Source of the DNA: a virus
DNA: 63,785 bases
Virus record (IMG/VR): IMGVR_UViG_3300042691_005130
Coordinates: 1 to 63,785 of that record
Reading direction: 5' to 3' (one strand)
Positions 1-8,858 of the stretch are shown here, piece by piece (positions within the stretch are counted from its first letter, which is position 1; each line of letters opens with the position of its first letter). The notes beneath the pieces are model-generated. The model did not search any database. It was not told the origin of the DNA and worked only from the letters and a program-made list of their open reading frames with translations. The translations under genes were made by a program, and so were the position numbers.

Positions 1-236
1 AGATGGCTGCGGTCATGGGGCTTCTGGGCGCTTCGCTTACTGCGTTGATCTCAATGTTAAACAGCATTGCCGGGGCAACGCCAAAACAGGATAAGCCTGA
101 GTTCGAGGTAATGAAGCAGTTGATTGACAAGCTAGACAAGCTAGATCGTAAAGAGCCATCCATGCAGGTTGACGTAGAGGACGGAAAAGTTACCGTCAAG
201 CGTGGTGACGACAAGGTTATTGCGGAGACTAAATAA
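1..236 (+). CDS. C-terminal part of a small membrane-associated protein that wraps across the window ends
   Basis: This frame is open from base 1 and is the continuation of the gene that starts at 63671; joining the window ends gives one 116-residue protein. It begins with a charged, helical N-terminus (in the other part), followed by one hydrophobic stretch (MGLLGASLTALISMLNSIAG) and a charged C-terminus with several lysine/aspartate pairs. It overlaps the holin-like gene by one base (TAATG). Its position directly before holin and endolysin suggests a lysis or envelope role, which is inference. An internal ATG at base 3 exists but has no visible ribosome-binding site, so the longer joined form is preferred. 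Confidence 0.7.
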   Translation, partial: MAAVMGLLGASLTALISMLNSIAGATPKQDKPEFEVMKQLIDKLDKLDRKEPSMQVDVEDGKVTVKRGDDKVIAETK

Positions 237-730
237 TGATCCCGTTACTAGCCCCGATCTTGACGCAGCTTGCAGGCGCTGGCTTGCAGAAAGTGGCTGA
301 CTCCGTGTTAGACAAGGGCTTGGAGCACGTTGAGGAAAAGCTCGGTATCAAACTGGAGCCTAACGAGAACGGTGTGCTGGACGACGGCAAGCTAGCAGAG
401 ATACAGATGGCTGCTATGAAGCACGCAGAGTTCATGGCAGAGATTGATCTGAAGAACACGCAGGATGCGCGGGACATGCAGGAGAAGGCGATGGAGAATG
501 CTGACCCTGTGGTGCGCCGGTTTGTCTATCTGTTTGCAGCGTTCTGGTCGGTGTTCGCAGTTAGCTACATCATTCTCATCACGGTCGCCGATATCCCGGA
601 GAAGAACATCCGCTTCGTCGATACGGTTCTCGGCTTCATTCTTGGTACGGTGGTGGCTACCATCCTGAACTTCTTCTTTGGTTCTAGCCAGAGCAGCAAG
701 GACAAGACCAAGGAGCTGATGAAGAAATGA
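236..730 (+). CDS. Holin-like membrane protein
   Basis: A 164-residue protein that probably permeabilises the inner membrane so that the endolysin downstream can reach peptidoglycan. The N-terminal half is amphipathic and charged (about residues 20-90). Two hydrophobic segments follow at about 96-118 and 128-148, and the tail is lysine-rich after FFFGSSQSS. This resembles the 3TM/GTA-type holin family, though only two membrane segments are clear. It starts at the ATG overlapping the preceding stop by one base and overlaps the endolysin start by four bases (ATGA), a classic lysis-cassette arrangement. Family assignment is by pattern and gene order. Confidence 0.72.
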   Translation: MIPLLAPILTQLAGAGLQKVADSVLDKGLEHVEEKLGIKLEPNENGVLDDGKLAEIQMAAMKHAEFMAEIDLKNTQDARDMQEKAMENADPVVRRFVYLFAAFWSVFAVSYIILITVADIPEKNIRFVDTVLGFILGTVVATILNFFFGSSQSSKDKTKELMKK

Positions 731-1188
731 AGCTCTCGCCGAATTTCACGTTAGAGGAAATGACGGTCAGCGACTATGCGGCACGGCACGAGCTAGACAA
801 CACTCCGCAGAACGAGCACCTGTTAAACCTGAAGCGCTTGGCGGCGTTCTTGGAATCGCTGCGAGCGCTGCTGGGTAAGCCAATCAGTATTAACTCTGCG
901 TACCGCAGCCCGGAAGTCAACACGGCTATCAGAGGCTCGAAGACGAGTCAGCATTGCCACGGTACAGCAGCAGATATTCGTGTGGCTGGGATGATCCCAG
1001 ACCAAGTAGTCAAGCGTATCATTGCGTCAACGTTGCCATACGATCAGGTTATCCGTGAATTTTCAGATCCGGTGCGTGGTGGTGGATGGACGCATGTCAG
1101 CATCCCGAACGCGCCAGACGGCAAGCCTCGGAAGATGGCGCTTATCATCGACAAGAAGGGCACGCGCCCGTACAAGTCAGGTGGGTAA
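727..1188 (+). CDS. Endolysin, peptidase M15 type
   Basis: A 153-residue zinc peptidase predicted to cut peptide cross-links of peptidoglycan at lysis. The family signature SxHxxGxAxD is present (S74, H76, D83), and the third zinc ligand is the histidine of WTHVSI (H123). The motif SAYRSPEVN (about 57-65) is also typical of the M15_3 group. The length fits the single-domain family; there is no signal peptide or separate cell-wall-binding domain, consistent with holin-dependent release. It overlaps the holin gene by ATGA and lies three bases from the next gene. Confidence 0.9.
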   Translation: MKLSPNFTLEEMTVSDYAARHELDNTPQNEHLLNLKRLAAFLESLRALLGKPISINSAYRSPEVNTAIRGSKTSQHCHGTAADIRVAGMIPDQVVKRIIASTLPYDQVIREFSDPVRGGGWTHVSIPNAPDGKPRKMALIIDKKGTRPYKSGG

Positions 1189-1190
1189 AA

Positions 1191-3326
1191 ATGCCGTTAC
1201 AGCTTTTACAATTTCGCCCTGGCATCAACCGTGAGGGCACAACGCTTGCAAACGAAGGCGGCTGGTACGAGTGCGACAAGATACGCTTTCGCTCTGGCTA
1301 TCCGCAGAAGTTGGGTGGATGGCAGCCTATTACGCCCAACACTTACCTTGGTGTTGCCCGTGGGCTAATCAACTGGGTCACGCTCAAGGGTTATAACCTG
1401 CTGGGTGTTGGCACCAATCTGAAGTACTACATTGAGTCTGGTGGTGTCTACAACGACATCACGCCTGTCAGGGCTACGGTTACGCTGACAAACCCGTTCA
1501 CAACGGTTGCTAGTTCCAAGACTGTCACGGTCACAGACGCAGATCATGGTGCGATTACCGGCGACTTCGTGACGTTTTCTGGTGCCACGGCAGTAGGTGG
1601 GTTGACGCTGAACGGTGAGTTTCAGATCACCTACGTTAGCAACAGCGAGTACACCATTCAATCTCCTACTGCTGCTTCATCGAGTGCGACCGGCGGCGGC
1701 ACGGTTACGGCTACCTATCAAATCAACGCGGGTCTTGCCGTCTACAGCTACGTCACAGGCTGGGGCACAGGCTTGTGGGGCGGCTTTGTCACAGGTGCGC
1801 AGCAGACTACATTGTCGGCATCGCTGAACTCCAGCAACACCAACATCGCTGTAGTGTCTACCACGGGGTTCTCGAACGCTACTGGCACGGTATTGATTGA
1901 GCAGGAACTTGCCACCTACACCGGCAACACGGCGGTGCTGTTTACCGGAGCCACACGCGGAGCAAATGGCACGGTTGCAACCTCCCATGCAAACAGCACG
2001 GTGGTGTACAACGCCAACACATTTACTGGCTGGGGTCAGTCATCTGCCAGCAGTATTGGTTTGCAGTTGCGTCTGTGGTCGCAGGCAAACTTTGGTGAAT
2101 ATCTGATCATCAACCCACGTAATGGTCCGATGTACTTGTGGATACCGCAGTACACGGGCGCGAACGTGCTGCTGTTTAATGATCCAGCCAAGCTGCTATC
2201 GCCGACAGCGTCTGGCGTTTATCAGACAGATGCAGACTGTCCTGTAGTGGTGTCGCAAGTTATGGTGTCGGATGCCTCACGGTTTGTGATTGCTATGGGT
2301 GCCAACGACTATGGCAGTTCAGAGCAGAACCCGATGCTGATCCGCTGGTCAGATCAGGAAAGCTACAGCACTTGGACGCCTGCAATTACGAACCAGGCCG
2401 GTAGTTACCAGTTGTCTAGCGGATCTACTATCGTGACTGCTATTCAGACACGGCAGGAGATATTAGTCCTGACAGATGCGGCGGTATATTCCATGCAGTA
2501 TCTGGGGCCACCGTATGTATGGGGCTTCAACATTCTGTCGAATAACATTTCGATCATCGGGCCGAATGCTATCGGTGCGGCAAACAACATTGTGTACTGG
2601 ATGGGGCTAGACAAGTTCTACGTCTACACCGGTCGTGTGGAAACGTTGCCATGTGCGCTGCGCCAGTACGTGTACGGCGATATCAATCTGGAGCAGAGCT
2701 ATCAGGTGTTCTGCGGCAGCAATGAGGGCTACAGCGAGATTTGGTGGTTCTACCCATCTGCTGACAGCACGGTGGTAAACCGGTACGTGATCTTCAATTA
2801 TCTGGACAAGGTCTGGTACTACGGCACGTTGGATCGCAGCGCTTGGCTCGACAGCCCGCTGCGCAACTATCCTATGGCGGCTACCTACAATCACACTGTT
2901 GTGTTCCACGAGAACGGCAACAATGACGTTGAAGTCAACGGCACGGTGAATCCGATAGAGTCGTACATCCAATCGTCAGACTTTGATATTGGTAACGGTC
3001 ACAACTTTGGGTTTGTGTGGCGGATGATTCCTGATATTACGTTTGACGGATCTGATAATGCTGCGCCTACCAAGCCGGAAGTTACGTTTAGCGTACGGCC
3101 ACGGCAGAACCCTGGTGCGCCGTATGCAAATTCAGCCAATGCTTCTGTCACGTCCACGCAGTCTTACGCCAACCAGCGTAACTACACGGTGCAGGAGTTT
3201 ACGGAGATTGTGTACACGCGGATTCGCGGACGGCAGATGGCATTCAAGATCAGCAGTGATACGCTGGGTACGCAGTGGCAGTTGGGTGTACCAAGGCTTG
3301 ATGTTCGAGCAGATGGGCAGAGGTAA
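1191..3326 (+). CDS. Large tail or tail-nozzle protein
   Basis: A 711-residue virion protein. The ATG at 1191 is chosen because the sequence then reads MPLQLLQFRPGINREG, a beginning seen in structural proteins of environmental phages, whereas upstream in-frame codons lie inside the endolysin gene. Residues about 70-160 form a threonine/valine-rich, Ig-like stretch with VTDADHGAITGDFV, which resembles a motif in the proteins at 49037 and 49535. The rest is aromatic-rich beta structure without known catalytic residues. Its order after the lysis genes and before other tail proteins suggests a nozzle or stabilisation role; function is inferred from context. Confidence 0.65.
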   Translation: MPLQLLQFRPGINREGTTLANEGGWYECDKIRFRSGYPQKLGGWQPITPNTYLGVARGLINWVTLKGYNLLGVGTNLKYYIESGGVYNDITPVRATVTLTNPFTTVASSKTVTVTDADHGAITGDFVTFSGATAVGGLTLNGEFQITYVSNSEYTIQSPTAASSSATGGGTVTATYQINAGLAVYSYVTGWGTGLWGGFVTGAQQTTLSASLNSSNTNIAVVSTTGFSNATGTVLIEQELATYTGNTAVLFTGATRGANGTVATSHANSTVVYNANTFTGWGQSSASSIGLQLRLWSQANFGEYLIINPRNGPMYLWIPQYTGANVLLFNDPAKLLSPTASGVYQTDADCPVVVSQVMVSDASRFVIAMGANDYGSSEQNPMLIRWSDQESYSTWTPAITNQAGSYQLSSGSTIVTAIQTRQEILVLTDAAVYSMQYLGPPYVWGFNILSNNISIIGPNAIGAANNIVYWMGLDKFYVYTGRVETLPCALRQYVYGDINLEQSYQVFCGSNEGYSEIWWFYPSADSTVVNRYVIFNYLDKVWYYGTLDRSAWLDSPLRNYPMAATYNHTVVFHENGNNDVEVNGTVNPIESYIQSSDFDIGNGHNFGFVWRMIPDITFDGSDNAAPTKPEVTFSVRPRQNPGAPYANSANASVTSTQSYANQRNYTVQEFTEIVYTRIRGRQMAFKISSDTLGTQWQLGVPRLDVRADGQR

Positions 3327-3328
3327 GC

Positions 3329-3643
3329 ATGTCTACGGGTACCACAAAATCACCAGCTTTACCAGTTGCTCCGGTAGAATACAGTCGCACTTATCAGGAT
3401 CAGTTGAATTCTATTTTGCGGTTGTATTTCACGCAATTAGACAACGCCGGGGTAAGTGCTGGCTCTGCTTTACGGACTGGAAACACTGTTGTTGCGGCGT
3501 GGAATTTCAGCACGGTCGATCCGACAACCGGCAACACAGTAGTCAGTTTTGCAACAAGCGCAGATGAGTCTGCTGGCAAGTTGCGTATAGGCGATGTCTA
3601 CTATGACCTTGCCACTAACGTATTGAAGATAAAGGTGTCCTGA
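3329..3643 (+). CDS. Small structural protein, unknown
   Basis: A 104-residue protein starting three bases after the preceding tail gene. The first 20 residues are proline/threonine-rich, followed by a helix (QLNSILRLYFTQLD) and a beta-rich C-terminal half ending in YYDLATNVLKIKVS. Its place inside a tight run of tail genes implies a virion or tail-assembly component. No family is recognised. Confidence 0.6.
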   Translation: MSTGTTKSPALPVAPVEYSRTYQDQLNSILRLYFTQLDNAGVSAGSALRTGNTVVAAWNFSTVDPTTGNTVVSFATSADESAGKLRIGDVYYDLATNVLKIKVS

Positions 3644-3644
3644 C

Positions 3645-6600
3645 ATGAGCCTTCACACTTTAGCTCAACACTTACAGAGCGCTGGTCGTGGCGAGGACAA
3701 AGTCCTTGTCCACATGACGCCTGGTGAGGTACGTGGGCTGCAATCACTGGCGATGGCGCACGGCGGTAGTCTGACCATTAACCCAGAAACTGGCCTGCCA
3801 GAGGCTGGGTTCTTGCGGTCTTTGTTGCCGATGCTAGCTGGAGCAGCGTTGACCATTGGTTCCGGCGGGGCGCTTTCACCGTTAATGGCTTCCATGATTG
3901 TCGGCGGTGGTACGGCTGCTGTGACGGGCAGTTTGCAACAGGGTCTGATGGCAGGCTTGGGCGCTTACGGTGGAGCAGGATTGGGTAGTGGATTGTCAGC
4001 GGCTGGCGCTGCTGCTTCCCAAGGGGTTTCTGCTGGCACGCAAGCTGTCAATAATTTAAGTAGTAGTTTTACAGCCGCGCAAACGCCCGCTGCCGCAGCG
4101 GGTGCGACAGCTAATGTGCCTGTAGGATTGCAGGCGGCAACCACAGGTGGTGGCATTGCTGTCCCAACTACCACGACCACTGCACCGGCAGCAGCAGCAA
4201 CTCGTCTTCCTTCCACGTTTGGGGGTTATGCACAATCAGCCACTGGTGTTGAAGGTTTAGGTTCAGCAGCGCCAGCGTCAGTTGTTGGTCCCCAAGCAGC
4301 ACCTAGTGTTGCCGGATCTATCAGCGACAGGTTTGCGCAGGCAGGACGCGGCCTCCAGAACATAACCAGCGACACAGATAAATTTACGGACTTTTTGTCT
4401 GAACAAAAGAAACCGCTGATGTATGCCGGTATTGGTACGCTTGGTTCGTACAAGCCCAAGGGTCCACGTCCTCCAGAAGAAGAGCCTTACGAGTACACGC
4501 CATTCGACTACGTGCGCCCGTACAATCCAAGCTCAATAGCACCGGGAAGTTCCGCAGAGCGTAGCTACTTCCGTGCAGCAGATGGCGGTCTTGCTGCTTT
4601 GCCGGTAGAGCAGATGTCCCAACAGAACGCCATGTTGGACAACGACAGATATCCGATGGCGTTTCAGCGCACGCCTACGTATGCCAATCCATCAGAGCGG
4701 CCTATAGCGCAGAACATCATCTACCCAGCTACGGATGCAACAGTATCTCCGTACAGCGGAACGACGGGTATGGCAAGTGGTGGCGTGGTGGCGTTTGCAG
4801 ATGGCGGCCCCACGGAAGCACAAATTAAAGCTGGTCAAGCAGCCTACGCTGCGCAAGAAAAGCTGATCAACAATACTGTCAAGCCTTTTGCCATCGACAG
4901 CGTTGCCGAACCCAAAGGTGGTTGGACAAATACAAACGTATATGCCACGTATACGCCGCTGCTAACAAAAGAACGAACCGAACTGCTGGCGTTGCGTGGA
5001 CAACTGCCGCAGTACCTTGATGCCAAAGGCAACCCCAAGCCTGGGTTTGAAGATGTTGTTGGGCTGCTGCAAAACGCTATCGCGGGTCAGACAGACGAAT
5101 TGACGCAAGCGGTAAGCACGGTTTATGACAAGATCCCGAGAACGGATCCTAACTTCGACGATCCGAAAAAAGCGGCTGCCGTTACCCAAGCCCAAGCTAA
5201 CGAAGAAGGGCAAATAAATGCGTTGTTTGCAAACTTTGTAAACAACATACCTACTGTGCCTGGCATACCGGGCTTGGCAGGATCAGACTTTGCCAAGGAC
5301 ATTAAAGCAAAATTGGATGCTGAAACTGCACAGAAGCAGGAAGCAACCATGTTCCAGACCAACATCGCTCCGGTGTTGACTGGCGTTACAGGAACACCCA
5401 AGCCAGCGGATTCAATCAAACTCGCTAACGCCATGGTGGCGGCTGGCCTCATTGACAAACAGGGCAACACGACTGCCAAAGGTGAACAGTTTTCTGGATT
5501 GGCAGGCTTTGCAGCTGATACGCTGAAAGCATATCAAGAGGGTGAGAAGCCTTTGGCGCGTGCTCAAGAACTAGCCGCTGTTAGATTGCCAAACTTTGAA
5601 ATTCCAAGAGAAGGTTTAGCAAAAGCAGGAGAGCAGGTTGCTGAAATACTTGCAGGAAAAAAACCGGCACCCAAGATTGGCGCGGTAACACTAGCTACTC
5701 AAGGTTGGAACACCACCGCTAGAAACCTTACCGCTGCCGACGTGACATCGGTATTCGAAGAAGTTGTTGGCCGCAAACCAACTGCCGCAGAATTGCAACA
5801 GTACGTTGGCGTTCGCAACAGTCTTCAAGGTTTTGCAGATGCAATCAACGGAACGGCGGTAGACCTTTCTCAAGCACGCAGCAAGCCATTTACCGCAGAA
5901 GAAATCCAAGCACAGGCCAAGTACTACTGGGGTCGTGAGATGGATGACGGCGAACTTGCTGGCTTCTTAAAAGCATCGAACGCAGGCTCATATCCTGCAT
6001 TTGCTCACCTTCGTAATGCGTTAACTCAGCACGTAGACAGGAACGGTAAAAATTCATATCAGCTCAACCTGCAAGGCCAGATAGACACTGCACTCAAACC
6101 GCCACCAGCTACCGCTGCGCCGCTTGAAATTGCAGACGTGTACAACGATGTTCTGGGGCGTAAGCCAACCAAGGCTGAATTCGACGCTGCTGTATCCGGC
6201 AAGATAGCTATTCCTGCGTTGCGCACCAACTTGCTCAACAGCACGGAGTATCTTGAGAAGCGCATTTACACACCGGAAACGCAAGCGCAAGGCGTAGGTG
6301 GTTCTGGATTTGCTGTGCAGCAACCGGGCGCAGGTGCGCCAAGCACTACCACTGGCATAGGCACATTGCCCAGCACCACGCCCATTTCTGGTGGTACTGG
6401 GTTTACAGCAGCGCCAACAGCGCCACGCCCCAAGACGCCAGAAGAGATTGCTGCTGATCAAGCATACATGCAGGCTTACGCTAACTACACCCCAACTGGT
6501 GGTGGCATAGCGCGGCCAGTTATGGATGAGAAGATGCAGCAGGACATCGCGACGATAGCAGGCAACGTCTATCGTCCGCAGTTCTTGCCAACATCAGAGA

Positions 6601-7262
6601 CGCCGGATATCCGCTTCATCCGTGACGTGACAGGTCAAGCATTCCCGTACCGTGATCCGAACAAGGAACTAGGTCTGACCGGACTCTACTCGCAGCTATC
6701 GCAGAAGATGCCTGACCTGCGTCAAGGTCTGACGTTTACGCCTAGCCAAGGAGCTGTGCTGGCTTCGCCGTTCTCGAACGTGACGCCGGGACTTATAACC
6801 TTGCAGTCTGCTGCTGCACCACAGCCTTACACACCGCCAACACCAGTGCTGCCAGGTACGACTACGCAGACAGTTGCGCTGACACCTGAAGAGCAGGCGT
6901 TGTTGGCGCAGGCTCAGAACCTGCAACAGAACCAGCCCCGCGCTATGGCTATGGGTGGTTATGCAGGTGGTGGGTATCACTTGGGTGACTACTCTGATGG
7001 TGGACGTTTACTGAAAGGACCGGGCGATGGAGTATCTGATTCTATCCCTGCTTCTATTGGCAACCGGCAGCCTGCTCGTCTTGCTGATGGTGAGTTTGTA
7101 ATCCCAGCGCGGATCGTGTCAGAACTTGGCAACGGCTCCACAGATGCAGGAGCACGACAGTTGTACGCCATGATGGACAGGATTCAGAAGCGCAGAAGAA
7201 AGACGGTAGGAAAAGGCAAGGTGGCTGTTGATAGCAAATCTCGTAGTCTTCTACCTGCATGA
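3645..7262 (+). CDS. Giant tail/internal virion protein with DUF4214-like repeats
   Basis: A 1205-residue protein, probably a tail-associated or ejected virion component. The N-terminal 280 residues are glycine/alanine-rich and partly hydrophobic. Glycine-rich signatures (SGGVVAFADGG, YAGGGYHLGDY) recur. Between about residues 690 and 880 lie stretches such as EEVVGRKPTAAEL, YYWGREMDDGELAGFL and YNDVLGRKPTKAEF, similar to DUF4214 repeats found in cell-surface and phage proteins. The C-terminus (RLADGEFVIPARIVSELG followed by a very basic tail) is a block shared by environmental phage proteins. It overlaps the acetyltransferase gene by ATGA. The exact role is unknown. Confidence 0.6.
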   Translation: MSLHTLAQHLQSAGRGEDKVLVHMTPGEVRGLQSLAMAHGGSLTINPETGLPEAGFLRSLLPMLAGAALTIGSGGALSPLMASMIVGGGTAAVTGSLQQGLMAGLGAYGGAGLGSGLSAAGAAASQGVSAGTQAVNNLSSSFTAAQTPAAAAGATANVPVGLQAATTGGGIAVPTTTTTAPAAAATRLPSTFGGYAQSATGVEGLGSAAPASVVGPQAAPSVAGSISDRFAQAGRGLQNITSDTDKFTDFLSEQKKPLMYAGIGTLGSYKPKGPRPPEEEPYEYTPFDYVRPYNPSSIAPGSSAERSYFRAADGGLAALPVEQMSQQNAMLDNDRYPMAFQRTPTYANPSERPIAQNIIYPATDATVSPYSGTTGMASGGVVAFADGGPTEAQIKAGQAAYAAQEKLINNTVKPFAIDSVAEPKGGWTNTNVYATYTPLLTKERTELLALRGQLPQYLDAKGNPKPGFEDVVGLLQNAIAGQTDELTQAVSTVYDKIPRTDPNFDDPKKAAAVTQAQANEEGQINALFANFVNNIPTVPGIPGLAGSDFAKDIKAKLDAETAQKQEATMFQTNIAPVLTGVTGTPKPADSIKLANAMVAAGLIDKQGNTTAKGEQFSGLAGFAADTLKAYQEGEKPLARAQELAAVRLPNFEIPREGLAKAGEQVAEILAGKKPAPKIGAVTLATQGWNTTARNLTAADVTSVFEEVVGRKPTAAELQQYVGVRNSLQGFADAINGTAVDLSQARSKPFTAEEIQAQAKYYWGREMDDGELAGFLKASNAGSYPAFAHLRNALTQHVDRNGKNSYQLNLQGQIDTALKPPPATAAPLEIADVYNDVLGRKPTKAEFDAAVSGKIAIPALRTNLLNSTEYLEKRIYTPETQAQGVGGSGFAVQQPGAGAPSTTTGIGTLPSTTPISGGTGFTAAPTAPRPKTPEEIAADQAYMQAYANYTPTGGGIARPVMDEKMQQDIATIAGNVYRPQFLPTSETPDIRFIRDVTGQAFPYRDPNKELGLTGLYSQLSQKMPDLRQGLTFTPSQGAVLASPFSNVTPGLITLQSAAAPQPYTPPTPVLPGTTTQTVALTPEEQALLAQAQNLQQNQPRAMAMGGYAGGGYHLGDYSDGGRLLKGPGDGVSDSIPASIGNRQPARLADGEFVIPARIVSELGNGSTDAGARQLYAMMDRIQKRRRKTVGKGKVAVDSKSRSLLPA

Positions 7263-7717
7263 GTGAGATAACGTACAAAGCAGTTAACCCGTTTGATTTT
7301 GCGAAACAGTTGGAGAGCATATTTCCTGCTCACTACGACGAGCTGTGTGTAACCAAAGATTTTCCGATGGCACCGGATTACGAGCGGTACGCACAGATGG
7401 CGGAGATGGGATGGCTGATATGTATCAACTGCATGGATGGCGAGGAGTTGATTGGATACATCATTTTTATTATCCAGCCACACTTGCATTACAAGACTTG
7501 CATCACGGCGTTTGAAGATATTTATTATTTGAAACCGGAGTACCGCAAAGGGCGCACTGGAATCAAGATGTTTAAGTACGCGGAAGAAATATTGAAAGAC
7601 ATCGGTGTGAATAGAGTCGTCATGCATACCAAAGTCCACCTCGATAATTCGCGCTTGTTCGAATATTTGGATTACAAGCATACCGACAAGGTATATACGA
7701 AAATTTTGCAGAGGTAG
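7259..7717 (+). CDS. GNAT-family N-acetyltransferase
   Basis: A 152-residue protein with the GNAT layout: a core strand ELIGYIIFIIQP, then EDIYYLKPEYRKGRTGIKMF (residues about 85-104), where RKGRTG fits the acetyl-CoA pyrophosphate loop Q/RxxGxG/A, and a C-terminal NSRLFEYLDYK strand. It would transfer an acetyl group from acetyl-CoA to an unknown amine. It overlaps the preceding virion gene by four bases and is two bases from the next, so it is co-expressed with late structural genes. The target could be a virion protein or a host factor; both are inference. Confidence 0.75.
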   Translation: MSEITYKAVNPFDFAKQLESIFPAHYDELCVTKDFPMAPDYERYAQMAEMGWLICINCMDGEELIGYIIFIIQPHLHYKTCITAFEDIYYLKPEYRKGRTGIKMFKYAEEILKDIGVNRVVMHTKVHLDNSRLFEYLDYKHTDKVYTKILQR

Positions 7718-7719
7718 TT

Positions 7720-8856
7720 ATGAACTATTCCCGCAGACAGTTAGAAGCGTTTGGCGAGCCGATTGGCGAGAGTGCGACAAGGCTGAAGCCGGGCGGTCGT
7801 GTTTACGGCGGTGGTGGTGGCGGTGGTTCTGCGCCGCCTGCCAACACCACTAATATCCAGTACACCTACCCGCCGGAAGTGCGGGGCGATGTTATTGATA
7901 TAGCCAAGAACGCTATCCGTGCATCGAAGACGGAATACCAGCCGTACACGCGGGAGCGTATTGCTGGGTTTGATCCGTTCCAAGTTACCGCACAGCAGGC
8001 GGTTGCGAACCTTGGACCAGCACAACAGCTTGGCGCTGCTACGCAGTTTGCCGGTGCTGCTGGCTTGCGGGCGGGTGACATCAATTACATACCTAGTCAG
8101 TTCCAGACTGGGTCATTCACGCAGCCTGGTGCGGCAGAGTCGTACATGTCGCCCTACTACCAGAACGTGGTGGACATACAGGCGCGTGAGGCAAGAAGAC
8201 AGTCTGACATTGAGCGCACGAAACAGCAGGCACAGGCGGTAGGTGCGGGTGCGTTTGGCGGTAGTCGGCAAGCCATTATGGAAGCAGAGCGTCAGCGCAA
8301 TCTTGGTCAGCAGATAGGTGACATACAAGCGCGTGGTGCGCAAGCTGCTTACGAGCAGGCGCAGAATTTGTACTCCACAGAACAGCAACGTGCGCTGGAA
8401 GCACAGCGTCAGACAGAAGCCTCGCGGCAATATGGCGCTGGGCTTGCACTACAAGGATTGCAGCAGCAGCTTGCAGCAGCACAGCAGCTAGGCGGGTTGG
8501 GGCAGGCACAGTTTGGTCAGCAGAAGGACATCATCAACGCGCTGCAAAGTGTGGGTCAGCAGTATCAAGCGCTGGAGCAGCAGCGTCTTACGCAGCAGTA
8601 CGAAGACTTCCTGCGTCAGAAGAAGTATCCATACGAGCAGTTGGCATTTGCCAAGGAGATGATTGCTGGTGTGCCGACGCAGACGACGCAGGCTGTCTAT
8701 CAAGCGCCGCAGTCAGCTATGGCGCAGCTTGCTGGTGTTGGCACGGCGCTGTATGGAGCGCAAAAATTATTTGGCAGCAAAGAAGGTGGTCTGATGTCTG
8801 GCTATGCAGGCGGCGGGTTAGCCGACCTAGCAGTTGATCATCTGTCAAGGGGTTAA
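7720..8856 (+). CDS. Putative internal virion/tail protein, glutamine-rich helical
   Basis: A 378-residue protein. It has a glycine run near residue 30 (YGGGGGGGS), a central region of long glutamine/alanine-rich helices (about 145-310, many QQ pairs, coiled-coil-like) and a glycine-rich C-terminus (SGYAGGGLADL) that shares the GGG/ADG signature of its two neighbours. It lies two bases after the acetyltransferase and two before the next gene. Size, composition and order suggest an ejection or tail-tube protein; no catalytic motif is seen. Confidence 0.55.
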   Translation: MNYSRRQLEAFGEPIGESATRLKPGGRVYGGGGGGGSAPPANTTNIQYTYPPEVRGDVIDIAKNAIRASKTEYQPYTRERIAGFDPFQVTAQQAVANLGPAQQLGAATQFAGAAGLRAGDINYIPSQFQTGSFTQPGAAESYMSPYYQNVVDIQAREARRQSDIERTKQQAQAVGAGAFGGSRQAIMEAERQRNLGQQIGDIQARGAQAAYEQAQNLYSTEQQRALEAQRQTEASRQYGAGLALQGLQQQLAAAQQLGGLGQAQFGQQKDIINALQSVGQQYQALEQQRLTQQYEDFLRQKKYPYEQLAFAKEMIAGVPTQTTQAVYQAPQSAMAQLAGVGTALYGAQKLFGSKEGGLMSGYAGGGLADLAVDHLSRG

Positions 8857-8858
8857 GC

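Noticed and set aside
1086-1190. Upstream in-frame extension of the large tail protein
   Set aside because: It lies within the endolysin gene in another frame and has no conserved look; the protein fits better from 1191.
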